DNA of 64,000 nt from Sphingomonas limnosediminicola (GCF_039537965.1 NZ_BAABBM010000001.1:2145501-2209500), one strand, 5' to 3'. Shown: positions 45,520-54,598, counted from the stretch's first letter. Numbers and translations are program-made. The notes: generated from the sequence alone by a model not told the origin.

Positions 45520-46350
45520 TTATTCGCCGCCGACGAGCGCAAACTCCGCGCCCTGCGGGTCGGAACCGATGACGATGTAATCGCCGGTCGGAACCTGATG
45601 GGGACCCATGTGGATGGAGCCGCCGGCCGCCTCCGCGCGCTGCTTTGCCGCCGAGATGGAAGGGACGCGGAAGTAGAAGCGCCAGTGCGGATGCTGGTTG
45701 GGGTCGGCGTTGAAAAGTGCGCCAAGACGCGTGCCGCTGTAATCCCAGAAGCGGTATTTCCCCATCGGACCCATGTCCATGAAGTCGTCGCTGTTCCAGC
45801 CGAACTGGTCGCCGTAAAACTTGCGCGCGCCGTCGACGTCGCCGGTTTGGAGTTCGTTCCAGCCGACGCGCTGTTCGGCCGTCGGTGAAAAGACGTCGCT
45901 AACCGCGTCCGGATTGTCCGCCGGTGGCGTCGGCTTCATCAGGTAGAACGGCGCACCGAATGGGTCGGCCGCCATCGCCACGCGCCCGATATTAGGAATG
46001 TCGAAAGGAGCCATCAGCGACTTGCCGCCCGCTGCTACGATCTGGTCGTGGGCCGCATCGACGTCAGTGACGCTGATGTAAGCGAGCCATGTCGGTCGGG
46101 CCCCGTGTTGCTGCATTTCGTCCGTGAGTGGCAGCACACCGCCGGCAAAGCCGCCATCGCTGCGGCCGATCATTCGATAGCCGTTGGGAAATTGGGACGC
46201 GCTCTCAACGTTCCAGCCGACAACGGTGTCGTAAAATGCCTTCGCGCCGTCAGGGTCGGTGGTCATCAGCTCGTACCAAATGAAGTCGCCTTGATCGTTT
46301 TGGGCACGCGGCGTCGCCGTCGGCGCCGGGTCGGTTCGGACGTCGGTCAT
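45520..46350 (-). CDS. Two-domain VOC (glyoxalase-like) protein
   Basis: A 276-residue protein with two VOC modules, about residues 20–135 (FIWYELMTTDPDGAKAFYDTVVG) and 155–270 (VGWNELQTGDVDGARKFYGDQFG). It resembles the Cfp30B/27-kDa antigen family of actinobacteria and its proteobacterial homologues. VOC folds bind a divalent metal and act on glyoxal-like, glutathione-linked or aromatic substrates; none is assigned. Twelve bases separate it from the next VOC gene. Confidence 0.85.
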   Translation of the reverse strand: MTDVRTDPAPTATPRAQNDQGDFIWYELMTTDPDGAKAFYDTVVGWNVESASQFPNGYRMIGRSDGGFAGGVLPLTDEMQQHGARPTWLAYISVTDVDAAHDQIVAAGGKSLMAPFDIPNIGRVAMAADPFGAPFYLMKPTPPADNPDAVSDVFSPTAEQRVGWNELQTGDVDGARKFYGDQFGWNSDDFMDMGPMGKYRFWDYSGTRLGALFNADPNQHPHWRFYFRVPSISAAKQRAEAAGGSIHMGPHQVPTGDYIVIGSDPQGAEFALVGGE

Positions 46351-46371
46351 TTTCGGCTCCTTCCATGTGGC

Positions 46372-46749
46372 TCAGGCGGGCTGAGCGACCTTCTCGAGCG
46401 TGTTGATGAGCGGATTGAAGCCGCCCCAGAACATGCGCTTGCCGTCGAACGGCATGGGCTGCGCGCCCGGCTGCATTTCGGGATCCGCCATCAATTTCTC
46501 CCACGCGGAATCGCGCGTCGTCTTGTCGGGCCAGATGATGAAGGAGAAGACGACATTCTCGTCTTCAGTTGCCTGCACTGCACGATAAAAATCAGTGGTG
46601 TGGCCATGCTCGAGCCCGTCGCCCAGCGCCTCGACGCTGCCGATCGCGCCGAGCTTGGTCGCCTTCCCGGCGAACATCTCCGCCATCTTGCGATATTCGT
46701 CTTCCTTGCCCCTCGGCAGCGGGAGAATGAAACCGTCGATGTAGCTCAT
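46372..46749 (-). CDS. DUF1428 family protein
   Basis: A 125-residue DUF1428 protein (MSYIDGFILPLPRGKEDEYRKM, then FYRAVQATEDENVVFSFIIWPDK and RDSAWEKLMADPEM), a dimeric ferredoxin-like fold related to YbaA of E. coli. No enzyme activity is established. It overlaps the second GST gene by four bases, so the two are translationally coupled. Confidence 0.9.
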   Translation of the reverse strand: MSYIDGFILPLPRGKEDEYRKMAEMFAGKATKLGAIGSVEALGDGLEHGHTTDFYRAVQATEDENVVFSFIIWPDKTTRDSAWEKLMADPEMQPGAQPMPFDGKRMFWGGFNPLINTLEKVAQPA

Positions 46750-47426
46750 GCTGCTTCTCCTTCCAGTTGCGGTTGATTGGCGGCGTAAGTTGCAAGCTGG
46801 TCGGCAAGCGCGCGCTGGAAAGCCGGACGCGCCTCGCCGCGTTTCAGATAGTCTGACAGGTTCGGGAATTCATCGACGAGTTTGGTGTGGCGAAGGAAGC
46901 GGAGTACGGTGATCATCAGCAAGTCGCCGATGGTGAAGCGGTCTTCCAGCCACGCGCTGTCGCCTAGCCATTCGGACACGCGCTTCAGTTTCAGCTTCAC
47001 GAAGTCTTCCGCCCCCGGGCGGCGGAGCTTGGCCCATTCCTCACCGGCATAGAAAATATCGACAAGGAGGAGATTGAGGATCGCGGGCTCGACGCTGTTC
47101 AGCGCGCCATACGTCCACTGGATCGCGCGGAAGCGGCCTTGGTCGTCGGTCGGCAGCAGCGTTTCGGATTGCTCGCCGATGTATTGGACGATGGCGCCGC
47201 TTTCGAAAATTCGCACCTTGCCGTCGCTGAAGCAGGGGACTTGGTCGAAAGGCTGCTCGAGTAGATATTCGGGCGGTCGGTCCTGGCCGAGAAGGCGGAC
47301 GCGATAACTGAGTCCGGCTTCTTCAAGTGCCCAGCGGACGCGCAGGTCGCGAACCACGCCCTGCGCGAATTCCGGGACCCAGCGAAATGCGGTGATCTCG
47401 ATCGCCGCGTTCTGATCGACTGGCAT
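46746..47426 (-). CDS. Glutathione S-transferase family protein
   Basis: A 226-residue GST with a thioredoxin-like N-domain (LRVRWALEEAGLSYRVRLLGQ, then QVPCFSDGKVRIFESGAIVQYIGE) and an alpha-helical C-domain. AGGAGG lies upstream of ATG 47426. It is the second gene of the cassette, between a VOC gene (23 bases upstream) and the DUF1428 gene. Substrate unknown; clearly distinct from the GST at 42977. Confidence 0.9.
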   Translation of the reverse strand: MPVDQNAAIEITAFRWVPEFAQGVVRDLRVRWALEEAGLSYRVRLLGQDRPPEYLLEQPFDQVPCFSDGKVRIFESGAIVQYIGEQSETLLPTDDQGRFRAIQWTYGALNSVEPAILNLLLVDIFYAGEEWAKLRRPGAEDFVKLKLKRVSEWLGDSAWLEDRFTIGDLLMITVLRFLRHTKLVDEFPNLSDYLKRGEARPAFQRALADQLATYAANQPQLEGEAA

Positions 47427-47449
47427 TTTTTCCTCCTAACCAGACAATG

Positions 47450-47896
47450 TTACGCTGCGGCGGACTCATCGACCGGGTGCGCGCCCTTTTCGGCAAAGGC
47501 GGGATCCATCCACATTGGGGACCATTGGTGGCCGTCCGGATCCTCGAAATCGCGGCCATACATCGGTCCGCCCTTCGTTTGGTCTTCCTGCGAAACGTCG
47601 ATCTTTCCGCCCGCCGCGCCGGCTGCATCGGTGATCTTGTCGACTTCCGCGGGACTGTCGCAGGAAATGCAAAGCAGCACCTGACTGCTGCTGTGGGCGT
47701 CCGCAATCGGCTTGCGGGTGAACGTTGCATAGAAGGGATGAGTGAGCAGCATTACCGAGATGGTGTCAGAAAGGACCATCATCGCCGCGGCGTCGTTGCT
47801 GAACTTGGGCTCGTTCCTGAAGCCGATTGCCTCGTAGAAGGCCTTGGACTTCTGAAGGTCGGTGACCGGCAGGTTCACAAAAATCATCCGCGACAT
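47450..47896 (-). CDS. VOC superfamily protein, glyoxalase/bleomycin-resistance type
   Basis: A 148-residue single-domain VOC protein: MIFVNLPVTDLQKSKAFYEAIG, MMVLSDTISVMLLTHPFY and YGRDFEDPDGHQWSPMWMDP, as in the lactoylglutathione-lyase-like group widely annotated as glyoxalase. It is the first gene of the minus-strand cassette and is divergent from the HxlR regulator, 66 bases away, so it likely contains the regulated promoter. Confidence 0.88.
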   Translation of the reverse strand: MSRMIFVNLPVTDLQKSKAFYEAIGFRNEPKFSNDAAAMMVLSDTISVMLLTHPFYATFTRKPIADAHSSSQVLLCISCDSPAEVDKITDAAGAAGGKIDVSQEDQTKGGPMYGRDFEDPDGHQWSPMWMDPAFAEKGAHPVDESAAA

Positions 47897-47962
47897 CGCT
47901 GTTTCTCCTCTTTGCGACTCGATTCGCTTGCTTTTTGAGCCGCCTAGTCATAAATTGCAACC

Positions 47963-48634
47963 ATGCAGTTAGAAAAACTAACCGAATTGCCGAAAAAGGA
48001 TGGCAGGCGTTATGACGACGCGTGCGGGCTGGCACATGCGCTGGACCTACTCGGCGAGCGCTGGGCAATGTTGGTGCTGCGCGAGCTGGCCTACGGGCCG
48101 CGGCGTTTTTCTGAGCTAAAAGCCGACTTGCCGGGGATTAGCGCCAATGTGCTGACGCAGCGGCTGACGGAACTCGAGGCCAGGGGACTCGTCCGCAAGG
48201 TGAAGCTGCCGCCGCCAGCTTCGGTGCAGGTTTATGAAGCGACGAGCTGGGGCCTGGAGGCAGTGCCGGTCATCGCGTCGCTGGGCCGCTGGGCCGCGCG
48301 CAGTCCGCTGCATGACCCTACCCTGCCGATGAGCCACGTCTCGCTGCTGATGTCGCTCCAGACCTTGCTGTCGCCCGAACTCGCCAAGGGCTTTGACGCT
48401 TGCGTCGGCTTTCGGCTCGGCGAAGCTGCCTATGTCGCGACGATCAAGGAGGGCCGACTGGACGTCGACCGCCGCGACCCGGAGGGTTGCGCCGTCACTT
48501 TCGTCGGATCTCCGACCGATGTCGCCGCGGTCATCCACGGCGGCGCGCCGTTCGAAACGATCCGCATCGAAGGGGACATGGAACTCGCCCGGCGTTTCCG
48601 GACGCTCTTTCCGTTGCCCGAGAAAGTCGCTTGA
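47963..48634 (+). CDS. HxlR-type winged-helix transcriptional regulator
   Basis: A 223-residue regulator with an N-terminal HxlR winged helix (about residues 15–110: CGLAHALDLLGERWAMLVLREL, RRFSELKADLPGISANVLTQRLTELEARGLV). Unlike classic 110-residue HxlR proteins it has a C-terminal domain of about 110 residues, similar to SCP2-like or ligand-binding extensions. Cys20 at the start of the domain is at the site used for redox sensing in some HxlR proteins, which is an inference. Divergence from the VOC-led cassette suggests it controls that set. Confidence 0.88.
   Translation: MQLEKLTELPKKDGRRYDDACGLAHALDLLGERWAMLVLRELAYGPRRFSELKADLPGISANVLTQRLTELEARGLVRKVKLPPPASVQVYEATSWGLEAVPVIASLGRWAARSPLHDPTLPMSHVSLLMSLQTLLSPELAKGFDACVGFRLGEAAYVATIKEGRLDVDRRDPEGCAVTFVGSPTDVAAVIHGGAPFETIRIEGDMELARRFRTLFPLPEKVA
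47968..47982. promoter_or_regulatory. Inverted repeat overlapping the HxlR start
   Basis: GTTAG and CTAAC are separated by AAAAA, a perfect 5-5-5 inverted repeat five bases into the hxlR-like gene. It is preceded by TTGCAACCATGCA, a TGCA-N4-TGCA block that also contains the start codon. Such elements at the border of a divergent VOC cassette suit autoregulation by a dimeric HxlR protein; both strands could be controlled. Confidence 0.4.
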
Positions 48635-48672
48635 ACGTTGAGACGCGCGCTGCGTTCACCTAAGGCCCGCTC

Positions 48673-49677
48673 ATGACCGACATTTCCAACGTCCAGCCCG
48701 AAAGCCGCTCCGAGACCCTGCTCGCCTCGCCCGACAAGGTGGTGAAGGTACGCGACCTGTTCGGCGTCGATTCGGACATGGAAGTACCGGCGTTCAGCGA
48801 GGCGGACGAGCGGGTTCCGGACCTCGACCCCACCTACGTCTTCGACGCGAATACGACGCTGGCGGTCTGCGCGGGCTTCGCCAAGAACCGCCGCGTGATG
48901 GTCCAGGGCTATCATGGTACGGGCAAGTCCACACATATCGAGCAAATCGCGGCCCGGCTGAACTGGCCGATGATTCGCGTAAACCTCGACGCGCATATCA
49001 GCCGTATCGATCTCGTCGGGCGGGATGCGATCGTGCTTCGCGAGGGCCAGCAGGTCACCGAATTCCGCGAAGGTCTTCTGCCGTGGGCGCTGCAGCACCC
49101 GGTCGCGCTAGTCTTTGACGAATATGATGCCGGGCGGCCGGACGTGATGTTCGTCATTCAGCGCGTGCTGGAAGCCGAGGGCAAGCTGACCCTGCTCGAC
49201 CAGAACCGGGTCATCCGGCCGAACCCCTGGTTCCGGCTTTTCGCCACGACGAACACGGTTGGCCTTGGCGACACGACGGGCCTCTACCATGGCACGCAGG
49301 CGATCAATCAGGGCCAGATGGATCGCTGGAACATTGTCACCACACTCAATTACCTGCCGGCGCAGGTGGAAGCACAGATCGTGCTGGCCAAGTCGGGCGA
49401 ATACGATGAGCCGGGCGGCAAGGAGATCGTCGAAAAGATGATCAAGGTTGCCGAGCTGTCGCGCCAGGGCTTCATGAACGGCGACATTTCGACCGTGATG
49501 AGCCCGCGCACGGTCATCAGCTGGGCGCAGAACGCGCATATCTTCGGCGATGTCGGCTATGCCTTTCGGGTGAGCTTCCTCAACAAGTGCGACGAGACCG
49601 AGCGGGCGCTGATCGCTGAATATTACCAGCGCGTCTTCGGCACAGACCTGCCCGAAAGCATCACTTCGAAGGCATAA
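48673..49677 (+). CDS. cobS: Aerobic cobaltochelatase subunit CobS
   Basis: A 334-residue AAA+ ATPase of the cobaltochelatase, which with CobT and CobN inserts cobalt into hydrogenobyrinic acid diamide in cobalamin synthesis. Walker A is GYHGTGKS (residues 79–86, K85), with Walker [12 protein letters not shown] and the conserved [12 protein letters not shown]. No cobN is in the window. It follows the HxlR gene by 38 bases on the same strand. Unusually, cobT is 4.9 kb away, separated by protease genes on the opposite strand. Confidence 0.95.
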   Translation: MTDISNVQPESRSETLLASPDKVVKVRDLFGVDSDMEVPAFSEADERVPDLDPTYVFDANTTLAVCAGFAKNRRVMVQGYHGTGKSTHIEQIAARLNWPMIRVNLDAHISRIDLVGRDAIVLREGQQVTEFREGLLPWALQHPVALVFDEYDAGRPDVMFVIQRVLEAEGKLTLLDQNRVIRPNPWFRLFATTNTVGLGDTTGLYHGTQAINQGQMDRWNIVTTLNYLPAQVEAQIVLAKSGEYDEPGGKEIVEKMIKVAELSRQGFMNGDISTVMSPRTVISWAQNAHIFGDVGYAFRVSFLNKCDETERALIAEYYQRVFGTDLPESITSKA

Positions 49678-49682
49678 AAAAA

Positions 49683-49710
49683 GGGCGCCGCGGCCGAAGC
49701 CGAGGCGCCC
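49683..49710 (-). terminator. Terminator of RTX protease gene (bidirectional)
   Basis: GGGCGCC and GGCGCCC form a seven-base stem with a 14-base loop. On the minus strand it is followed by TTTTTTT, 18 bases after the protease stop. On the + strand it lies just after cobS and is followed by a less T-rich stretch, so it may also end that message. Confidence 0.8.
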
Positions 49711-49727
49711 ATCTTCCAGGTCGTTCC

Positions 49728-52253
49728 TTAGAGGAACATATAGTCAGAGTGCAGCTGCACGGCGGCCGAAGCCATCGCGCTCGCACTCGTCGCCCCGAAA
49801 ATGAAGTCGCTTGCATCGACACTGCTGGTGTTCAGCAGGACGATCGCGAAGTCCGGCGATCCGCCATCCGTGTTGCCATAAACGATGGTCACCGGGCCGG
49901 TCTGCGACGCACCCGGCTGGCCGTCGATGTCGATGCCCAGCGCCTTCTCGGCGCCGTTCACGCTGTCGAACATCTTGTAGCTTAGATCGAACGCCGACTT
50001 GTTCGCGGCCGATCCGATCCAGTGGAACGAGCCAAGACCGCTGACGTCGATGAGATCATCGCCGGCCTGATCGAAGTCCGTGATGACGTCCCAGGAAAAG
50101 GTGCCGGTCTTGGCCGCTATCTTCGTGCCCTGTTCGGCCACAAAGATGTCGTTGCCGCCACCGAGTGTGACCACGTCGATGCCGTCGCCGCTGGCGATCT
50201 TGTTCACGTTGGTGTCGCCGATGATGCGGTCTTGGGATGCAGAGCCGATCACGTTTTCAATCAACGCGAGCGTATCGCTTCCCGCGCCGCCCGTTGCCGT
50301 CCCGGCGGTCAGGTTCACGGTCACGCCAGCCGTCGCGCCGGCATAGCTCGCCGTGTCGACTCCAGTGCCGCCGTTCAGGCTGTCGTTTCCGGCACCGCCG
50401 ATCAGCGTATCGTTGCCGTCACGGCCCATCAACGTGTCGTTGCCACCATTGCCGGTGAGGACGTTGTTGGCAGTGTTGCCGAGCAGGACGTCATTGCCGC
50501 CGCCACCGGTAGCATTCTCGATCACGACGCCGTTGGCGATCGTGTAGCCGCCGAATACGCCGTGAGCGAACGACAAGACGCCGCCGCCCGTGGGCGAGTA
50601 ATCGAGGGTAGCTGCGGTCAGATCGATCTGGGCGTCCTTCAGGCCGGTATAGACGATGGTGTCGTTTCCGCCGGTGTCCCAGATTGTCTGGTAGAAGGCA
50701 TGCGGCTGATCGTCCGCGATCGTGTAGGTGTCGTTGCCGGTCGCGTTGGCGTGAACGCCGTAGCGATCTTGCAGCGCAGCGATGTCGAACGCGCTCAGCG
50801 ACCCGTTCCAGCCGGCGCCGACCGTGGCGCGCGTGAACGGCTGCGTTCCGTCCGGATCCAGCGGCCAGGCGTAGTTGTACGACATCACGGTATAGACCTG
50901 CTGGTTGAGGTCGTAGATGCCGTAAGAACCCTGCGAAGCGCTAACGCCGAGCATGATGTCGGATCCGCCGCCGGTGTCGTGCGGGTGGGCGAGACCGTGC
51001 GCGTGGCCGAACTCATGCAGTACGACGGCATAGGAGAAGCCGCCCTGCTGAAGGCTCGCGTCGATCGTGAAGCCGCCGCTGTCGACGTTGAACACGCCAA
51101 CCCCCTGCGAGGCGCCGAAGGCCGGGTCCTGCGGATCAAAATAAGCGCCATACTGAGTCGAGTGATCGGTCGCGAGGCGGAACGTCGCCGTGCTCGCATC
51201 TGTCGTTTGGACGTAGTGGATGCCAGTGATCGGCGTGTACGACGTGTTCAGCGCGTTCATCACCGAATTGATCTGGGTCTGGGTCCAGCCCAGCGTGACC
51301 ATCGGATTGCCGTCATCGCCGGTCTGCCCGAAGTTTTCGCCGGCGGCACCGAAGTAGACTGTGGCCGTCGGCACGCCGTCGACGTCGTGCGTCGGGATGT
51401 TGTTCGCGCTCTTCCAGCGGATCGCGTCCAGCGGATCCTTGGTCGCCGGGTCAACGCCCGTAACATCGAGCGTGTAGCCGCCCTTCGCGGTACCCGCGTA
51501 CGGCGTGATCTTCACGTAGTAAGTGCCGCTTGTCTGCGCGAAATAGCCGAGGCCGGTTTCAGCCGTAACGGTTGGATTGACGATGATGTTGCCGGCAGAA
51601 TCGAGAAGCTGGACTCTGGCGACCGTTCCGGTCTCGCCCGCGCCGTCATAGCCACCCGAATAGCCGAAGCTGTAATACTGGCCCGCGGTCAGCTCGATCT
51701 TGTATATATCGATGTCCGAGCCGCTTGCCCTGTTGCCGAAAGTCGTTCCTGTCGTGATCGACATGGCCGTGGCGAGCGTGCCGCCAGCATCGGATTGGGT
51801 CGAATCCCACTGGTAGAGCGTGAAGCTGCCAGCGTCGCCGCCGCCGTTGAAGTCGTTCACCCATGAACCGGCCGCAAGGTAGTAAGTGCCCGAGACCGTC
51901 GGGGTGTAGCTGAGCAGCGAGGAGCGTCCAGCGCCGCCGTCATCGTCATAGGTAATCAGGCCACCGCTCGAATTAAGCAGGTAGAGGAAGGGATCCTCGA
52001 TGCCGCCGGTGGCGGTCGGACGCTCAGCGAAAGAGTAGGTAACGCCCGCGGTCAGTTGGACCGCGAAGAATTGCTCGACTTCGGGAGTGCCATCCAGAGA
52101 CCCACCAACCGAGCCGGCGGCGGGTCCGTCCCAAGTGGTCTTCGGCTGCGCCGAGATCGACCTGCCGGTCATGAATGAAAGGTCGTAATTCGGCGACGCT
52201 GCGGCGCCTGAGTCGTTGAATGCGAAAAAGCTGTCGAAGCCTCTGGAATACAT
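49728..52253 (-). CDS. Secreted RTX metalloprotease, M10-type with PPC domains
   Basis: An 841-residue secreted protease. Two beta-sandwich domains (about residues 40–150 and 165–270) resemble pre-peptidase C-terminal domains. The catalytic [11 protein letters not shown] has zinc ligands H413, H417 and H423, with Met-turn VMSYNY. RTX nonapeptides follow ([20 protein letters not shown]), then a C-terminal block with no cysteines. Absence of an N-terminal signal peptide and the RTX tail indicate type I secretion, but no T1SS genes are in the window. A paralogue lies on the same strand 130 bases beyond a lipoprotein gene. Confidence 0.9.
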   Translation of the reverse strand: MYSRGFDSFFAFNDSGAAASPNYDLSFMTGRSISAQPKTTWDGPAAGSVGGSLDGTPEVEQFFAVQLTAGVTYSFAERPTATGGIEDPFLYLLNSSGGLITYDDDGGAGRSSLLSYTPTVSGTYYLAAGSWVNDFNGGGDAGSFTLYQWDSTQSDAGGTLATAMSITTGTTFGNRASGSDIDIYKIELTAGQYYSFGYSGGYDGAGETGTVARVQLLDSAGNIIVNPTVTAETGLGYFAQTSGTYYVKITPYAGTAKGGYTLDVTGVDPATKDPLDAIRWKSANNIPTHDVDGVPTATVYFGAAGENFGQTGDDGNPMVTLGWTQTQINSVMNALNTSYTPITGIHYVQTTDASTATFRLATDHSTQYGAYFDPQDPAFGASQGVGVFNVDSGGFTIDASLQQGGFSYAVVLHEFGHAHGLAHPHDTGGGSDIMLGVSASQGSYGIYDLNQQVYTVMSYNYAWPLDPDGTQPFTRATVGAGWNGSLSAFDIAALQDRYGVHANATGNDTYTIADDQPHAFYQTIWDTGGNDTIVYTGLKDAQIDLTAATLDYSPTGGGVLSFAHGVFGGYTIANGVVIENATGGGGNDVLLGNTANNVLTGNGGNDTLMGRDGNDTLIGGAGNDSLNGGTGVDTASYAGATAGVTVNLTAGTATGGAGSDTLALIENVIGSASQDRIIGDTNVNKIASGDGIDVVTLGGGNDIFVAEQGTKIAAKTGTFSWDVITDFDQAGDDLIDVSGLGSFHWIGSAANKSAFDLSYKMFDSVNGAEKALGIDIDGQPGASQTGPVTIVYGNTDGGSPDFAIVLLNTSSVDASDFIFGATSASAMASAAVQLHSDYMFL

Positions 52254-52377
52254 GGCAAATGGACCCCTGTTTTACTGCGCCACCCCAGGCGCGAGGTCGG
52301 AAGACACCATGGTTAGCGAATGCTTGCAAACCTAATTCGCATAGCGTTTTAAGTTTTTTGAATTGAGCTGCCGAAAT

Positions 52378-52395
52378 CTTGTCCCAAATCGAGAC
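52378..52395 (-). promoter_or_regulatory. Shared motif upstream of RTX protease 1
   Basis: On the minus strand GTCTCGATTTGGGACAAG lies about 125 bases before the protease start. An 18-base sequence differing at three positions (all transitions) lies in the same orientation before the second protease, and both are followed by TTCAAAAA-(A/T-rich)-TTAAA. This copy is also about 17 bases upstream of the GTG of the lipoprotein gene on the + strand. Confidence 0.55.
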
Positions 52396-52411
52396 GGTCG
52401 GAGAATTTGTT

Positions 52412-52771
52412 GTGGATCAGACTCTTACGTACGCCGCGTCAGGGTTCGCCGGTGCGATCCTGCTGAGCGCATGCAGCGCCACGCAAACTAATGTAGCGAA
52501 TTCCGAGGCCACAAAAACCGCGGCCGCAACCGAGGGGGCGAAAGTGACTGACGAGAACCTGCCGATCAATCAGCGCTTCCATTCGCTCGACGAATATCTC
52601 GCCTGGCTGCAGCAGTACGGCGCGCCCGCGGACCACGCGTGGTACAAGGAGATCGGGCCCGGCGTTTACGAACTGCAGACCGGCAATTTCCACCCGTTGG
52701 ACGGCGAGGGGCAGCAACAGCGCACGTTCACCCGCGAAGAGCTCGAGAAGAAGTTTGGCTTCAAGAAATAG
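52412..52771 (+). CDS. Small lipoprotein, function unknown
   Basis: A 119-residue protein starting at GTG 52412 (GGAGA seven bases upstream); the N-terminus is hydrophobic and ends in the lipobox LLSAC, so it should be lipidated. A Thr/Ala-rich linker follows, then a globular part with FHSLDEYLAWLQQYGAPADHAW and FTREELEKKFGF. The frame is open upstream to TTG 52379. It is divergent from one RTX protease and convergent with the other. I do not recognise the family; a role linked to the proteases is only a possibility. Confidence 0.7.
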   Translation: MDQTLTYAASGFAGAILLSACSATQTNVANSEATKTAAATEGAKVTDENLPINQRFHSLDEYLAWLQQYGAPADHAWYKEIGPGVYELQTGNFHPLDGEGQQQRTFTREELEKKFGFKK

Positions 52772-52782
52772 GCAAAAGAAAA

Positions 52783-52810
52783 GGGGCGCCGCTCCGCAGA
52801 GCGACGCCCC
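52783..52810 (-). terminator. Terminator between lipoprotein and RTX protease 2
   Basis: GGGGCGCCGCTC and GAGCGACGCCCC form a twelve-base stem with one mismatch and a four-base loop. On the minus strand it is followed by TTTTCTTTT, 18 bases after the protease stop; on the + strand it lies 11 bases after the lipoprotein stop, so it may serve both convergent genes. Confidence 0.8.
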
Positions 52811-52828
52811 TGATCGATAAGCTCCCGC

Positions 52829-54385
52829 TTAGGCGTGGAACAGGATGTCGGTCGTAGCGATCGCGGCCATGCTGCTGATGTAAACGTCGTTGGCATCGTA
52901 AATGCCGTTGTGGTCGACGTCGACCTTCAGCTGGTGAGTAGCTGCATCGTAGACCGCGTAGCCCGCTGTTGCGCCAGCGATGCCCGTCAGATCGATCTTG
53001 TCCGCGCCTGTCTGGAAGTCGGCGATCGTGTCGGTCGACCCGTCCTTCACGAACACGAAGGTGTCGTTGCCGTCACCGCCGTAGAGCGTGTCATTACCGC
53101 CAAAGCCCTTGAGCACGTCATTGCCGCCCATGCCCTTCAGCACGTTGGCGACGTCGTTGCCCCACAGAAGGTCGCGCGCCGAGCCACCCGTCGCATTCTC
53201 AATCGTGGTCCCATAGGCAATCGAGAAGTTGTTGAACTCGGTGGCTTGGATACCGCTCACGCCGGTCGTCGCCGTGATGCGCGATTCAATGATCGGCAGG
53301 CGAGTCGAGACTAGGTTGTTGTAGTCGGTCGTCGTCAGTGGAGCGAGGTAATAGGGATCGCCGGCGTGCGAACCCGAGTCCACGTTCCATTGAGCGCGAT
53401 CGGCATTGGTCTTCGTCAGCGTTGCAGGAGCTCCGCCGATCGAGCTGAACGACCCAGCGTGCAGGTCGACGAACTGTCCAGCCGAGAAGCCCGACAAGTC
53501 GATCGTGTCGTTGCCGCCCGCGTCATAAACCGACAGCATCGGATACGGGTTCTTGTTGAAGTCAAAGACGTCCTTGCCGGCGTTCGAATTGAACCCGTAT
53601 GTCGTGTCCGTCGCGCGCGTCGTCGGATCGGCGCCGTACTTCTGCTGGATAGTATAAATGTCGTGTACCATCGGGGTCTGCGGCTGACCGGCGAGGAACA
53701 CGTTCCAGGTCGTAACCAGGGCGTTCGTCTCACGGTCCGACCAGTAGGACATGATCGTGTACTGCTTGCTATCCTGCGCATATTCGGCGCCGTTGGTGTA
53801 GGTCACCGCGAAGCCGGGGCCGAAGTTGTAGGCGCCCGGGTGCGACAGGCCGAGCGTATGGCCCAGTTCGTGGATCAGCGTGGTTTCGCCATAGCCGCCG
53901 AACTTTAGCCAGCCATTGCTGCCGTTTTCATCCGGCGTGGCCGTCCACACGTCGCTGCTGAGGCGGGCGTACTGTTTACCGTAGCCAGGATAATATGCCC
54001 AGGCCTGCGCCGGCCCAGTCGTGGTGTTGGCGAGAAGGATGGTTGCTTGGTTACGCGCCCACTCGCTGGTGCTGACGTCGCCCACATTGACGAAGGTGAG
54101 CGGAACGAGGTCGTCCCACAGGCCAATGGCCGCCGTGGCGGCAGCCTTCTGCGCGTCGCTGAACGGCGTATAGCCCTTGCCCTCGCCGAAATGCGGGTTG
54201 TTGTTCAGACTGACCGCATGATTGCCTGTAAAAAAGCCGTACGTGATGACGCCGTCGGTCGGGACCGCCAGCATCGTGCCGGAATCGATATGTTGGCGAA
54301 CGACATTGAGATTGCCGATCAGCTTGCCGCGATATGTATCGCCGGCATACGGATCCAGCCCGCGATTTGGGTCTCCAATTGCCAT
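52829..54385 (-). CDS. Secreted serralysin-type RTX metalloprotease (M10B)
   Basis: A 518-residue zinc protease with the classic serralysin layout: N-terminal catalytic domain with HELGHTLGLSH (three zinc histidines) and Met-turn TIMSYWS, then RTX repeats (GGNDVLKGFGGNDTLYGGDG) that bind calcium, and a C-terminal M10_C domain ending in ILFHA, the secretion-signal region. No N-terminal signal peptide exists; type I export is expected. It lacks the PPC domains of its neighbour at 49728. It likely degrades external protein; no inhibitor gene of the Inh type is obvious. Confidence 0.93.
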   Translation of the reverse strand: MAIGDPNRGLDPYAGDTYRGKLIGNLNVVRQHIDSGTMLAVPTDGVITYGFFTGNHAVSLNNNPHFGEGKGYTPFSDAQKAAATAAIGLWDDLVPLTFVNVGDVSTSEWARNQATILLANTTTGPAQAWAYYPGYGKQYARLSSDVWTATPDENGSNGWLKFGGYGETTLIHELGHTLGLSHPGAYNFGPGFAVTYTNGAEYAQDSKQYTIMSYWSDRETNALVTTWNVFLAGQPQTPMVHDIYTIQQKYGADPTTRATDTTYGFNSNAGKDVFDFNKNPYPMLSVYDAGGNDTIDLSGFSAGQFVDLHAGSFSSIGGAPATLTKTNADRAQWNVDSGSHAGDPYYLAPLTTTDYNNLVSTRLPIIESRITATTGVSGIQATEFNNFSIAYGTTIENATGGSARDLLWGNDVANVLKGMGGNDVLKGFGGNDTLYGGDGNDTFVFVKDGSTDTIADFQTGADKIDLTGIAGATAGYAVYDAATHQLKVDVDHNGIYDANDVYISSMAAIATTDILFHA

Positions 54386-54545
54386 AAGTCACCCCTCGTT
54401 CTTAACTCGCGCAACGGGCGCGATCCCCATACACAGACGCAACTCGGGCGAGGCGCGCCAAGTGACCAAGCTGCAACTGCCGAATTCATGAGTCAACGAT
54501 TCGCTAACCATATCAGGGATTTAAATTTTTGAACGCGGTCCGGAG

Positions 54546-54563
54546 CCTATCCCAAATCGGGAC
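54546..54563 (-). promoter_or_regulatory. Shared motif upstream of RTX protease 2
   Basis: On the minus strand GTCCCGATTTGGGATAGG lies about 160 bases before the second protease start; its core TCCCGATTTGGGA is an inverted repeat (TCCC/GGGA). It matches the motif at 52378–52395 in 15 of 18 bases and is followed by TTCAAAAATTTAAAT as in the other copy. The element also lies 35 bases before cobT on the + strand. Confidence 0.55.
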
Positions 54564-54598
54564 TTTGCGGCCCTTGGGCCTCTCGCTACAGCAAGTTC

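Noticed and set aside
50022..51866. Open frame of about 614 codons on the + strand opposite the RTX protease
   Set aside because: Repeat-driven antisense frame with Val/Arg/Ala-rich composition and no motif; the minus-strand protease has HExxH and RTX repeats.
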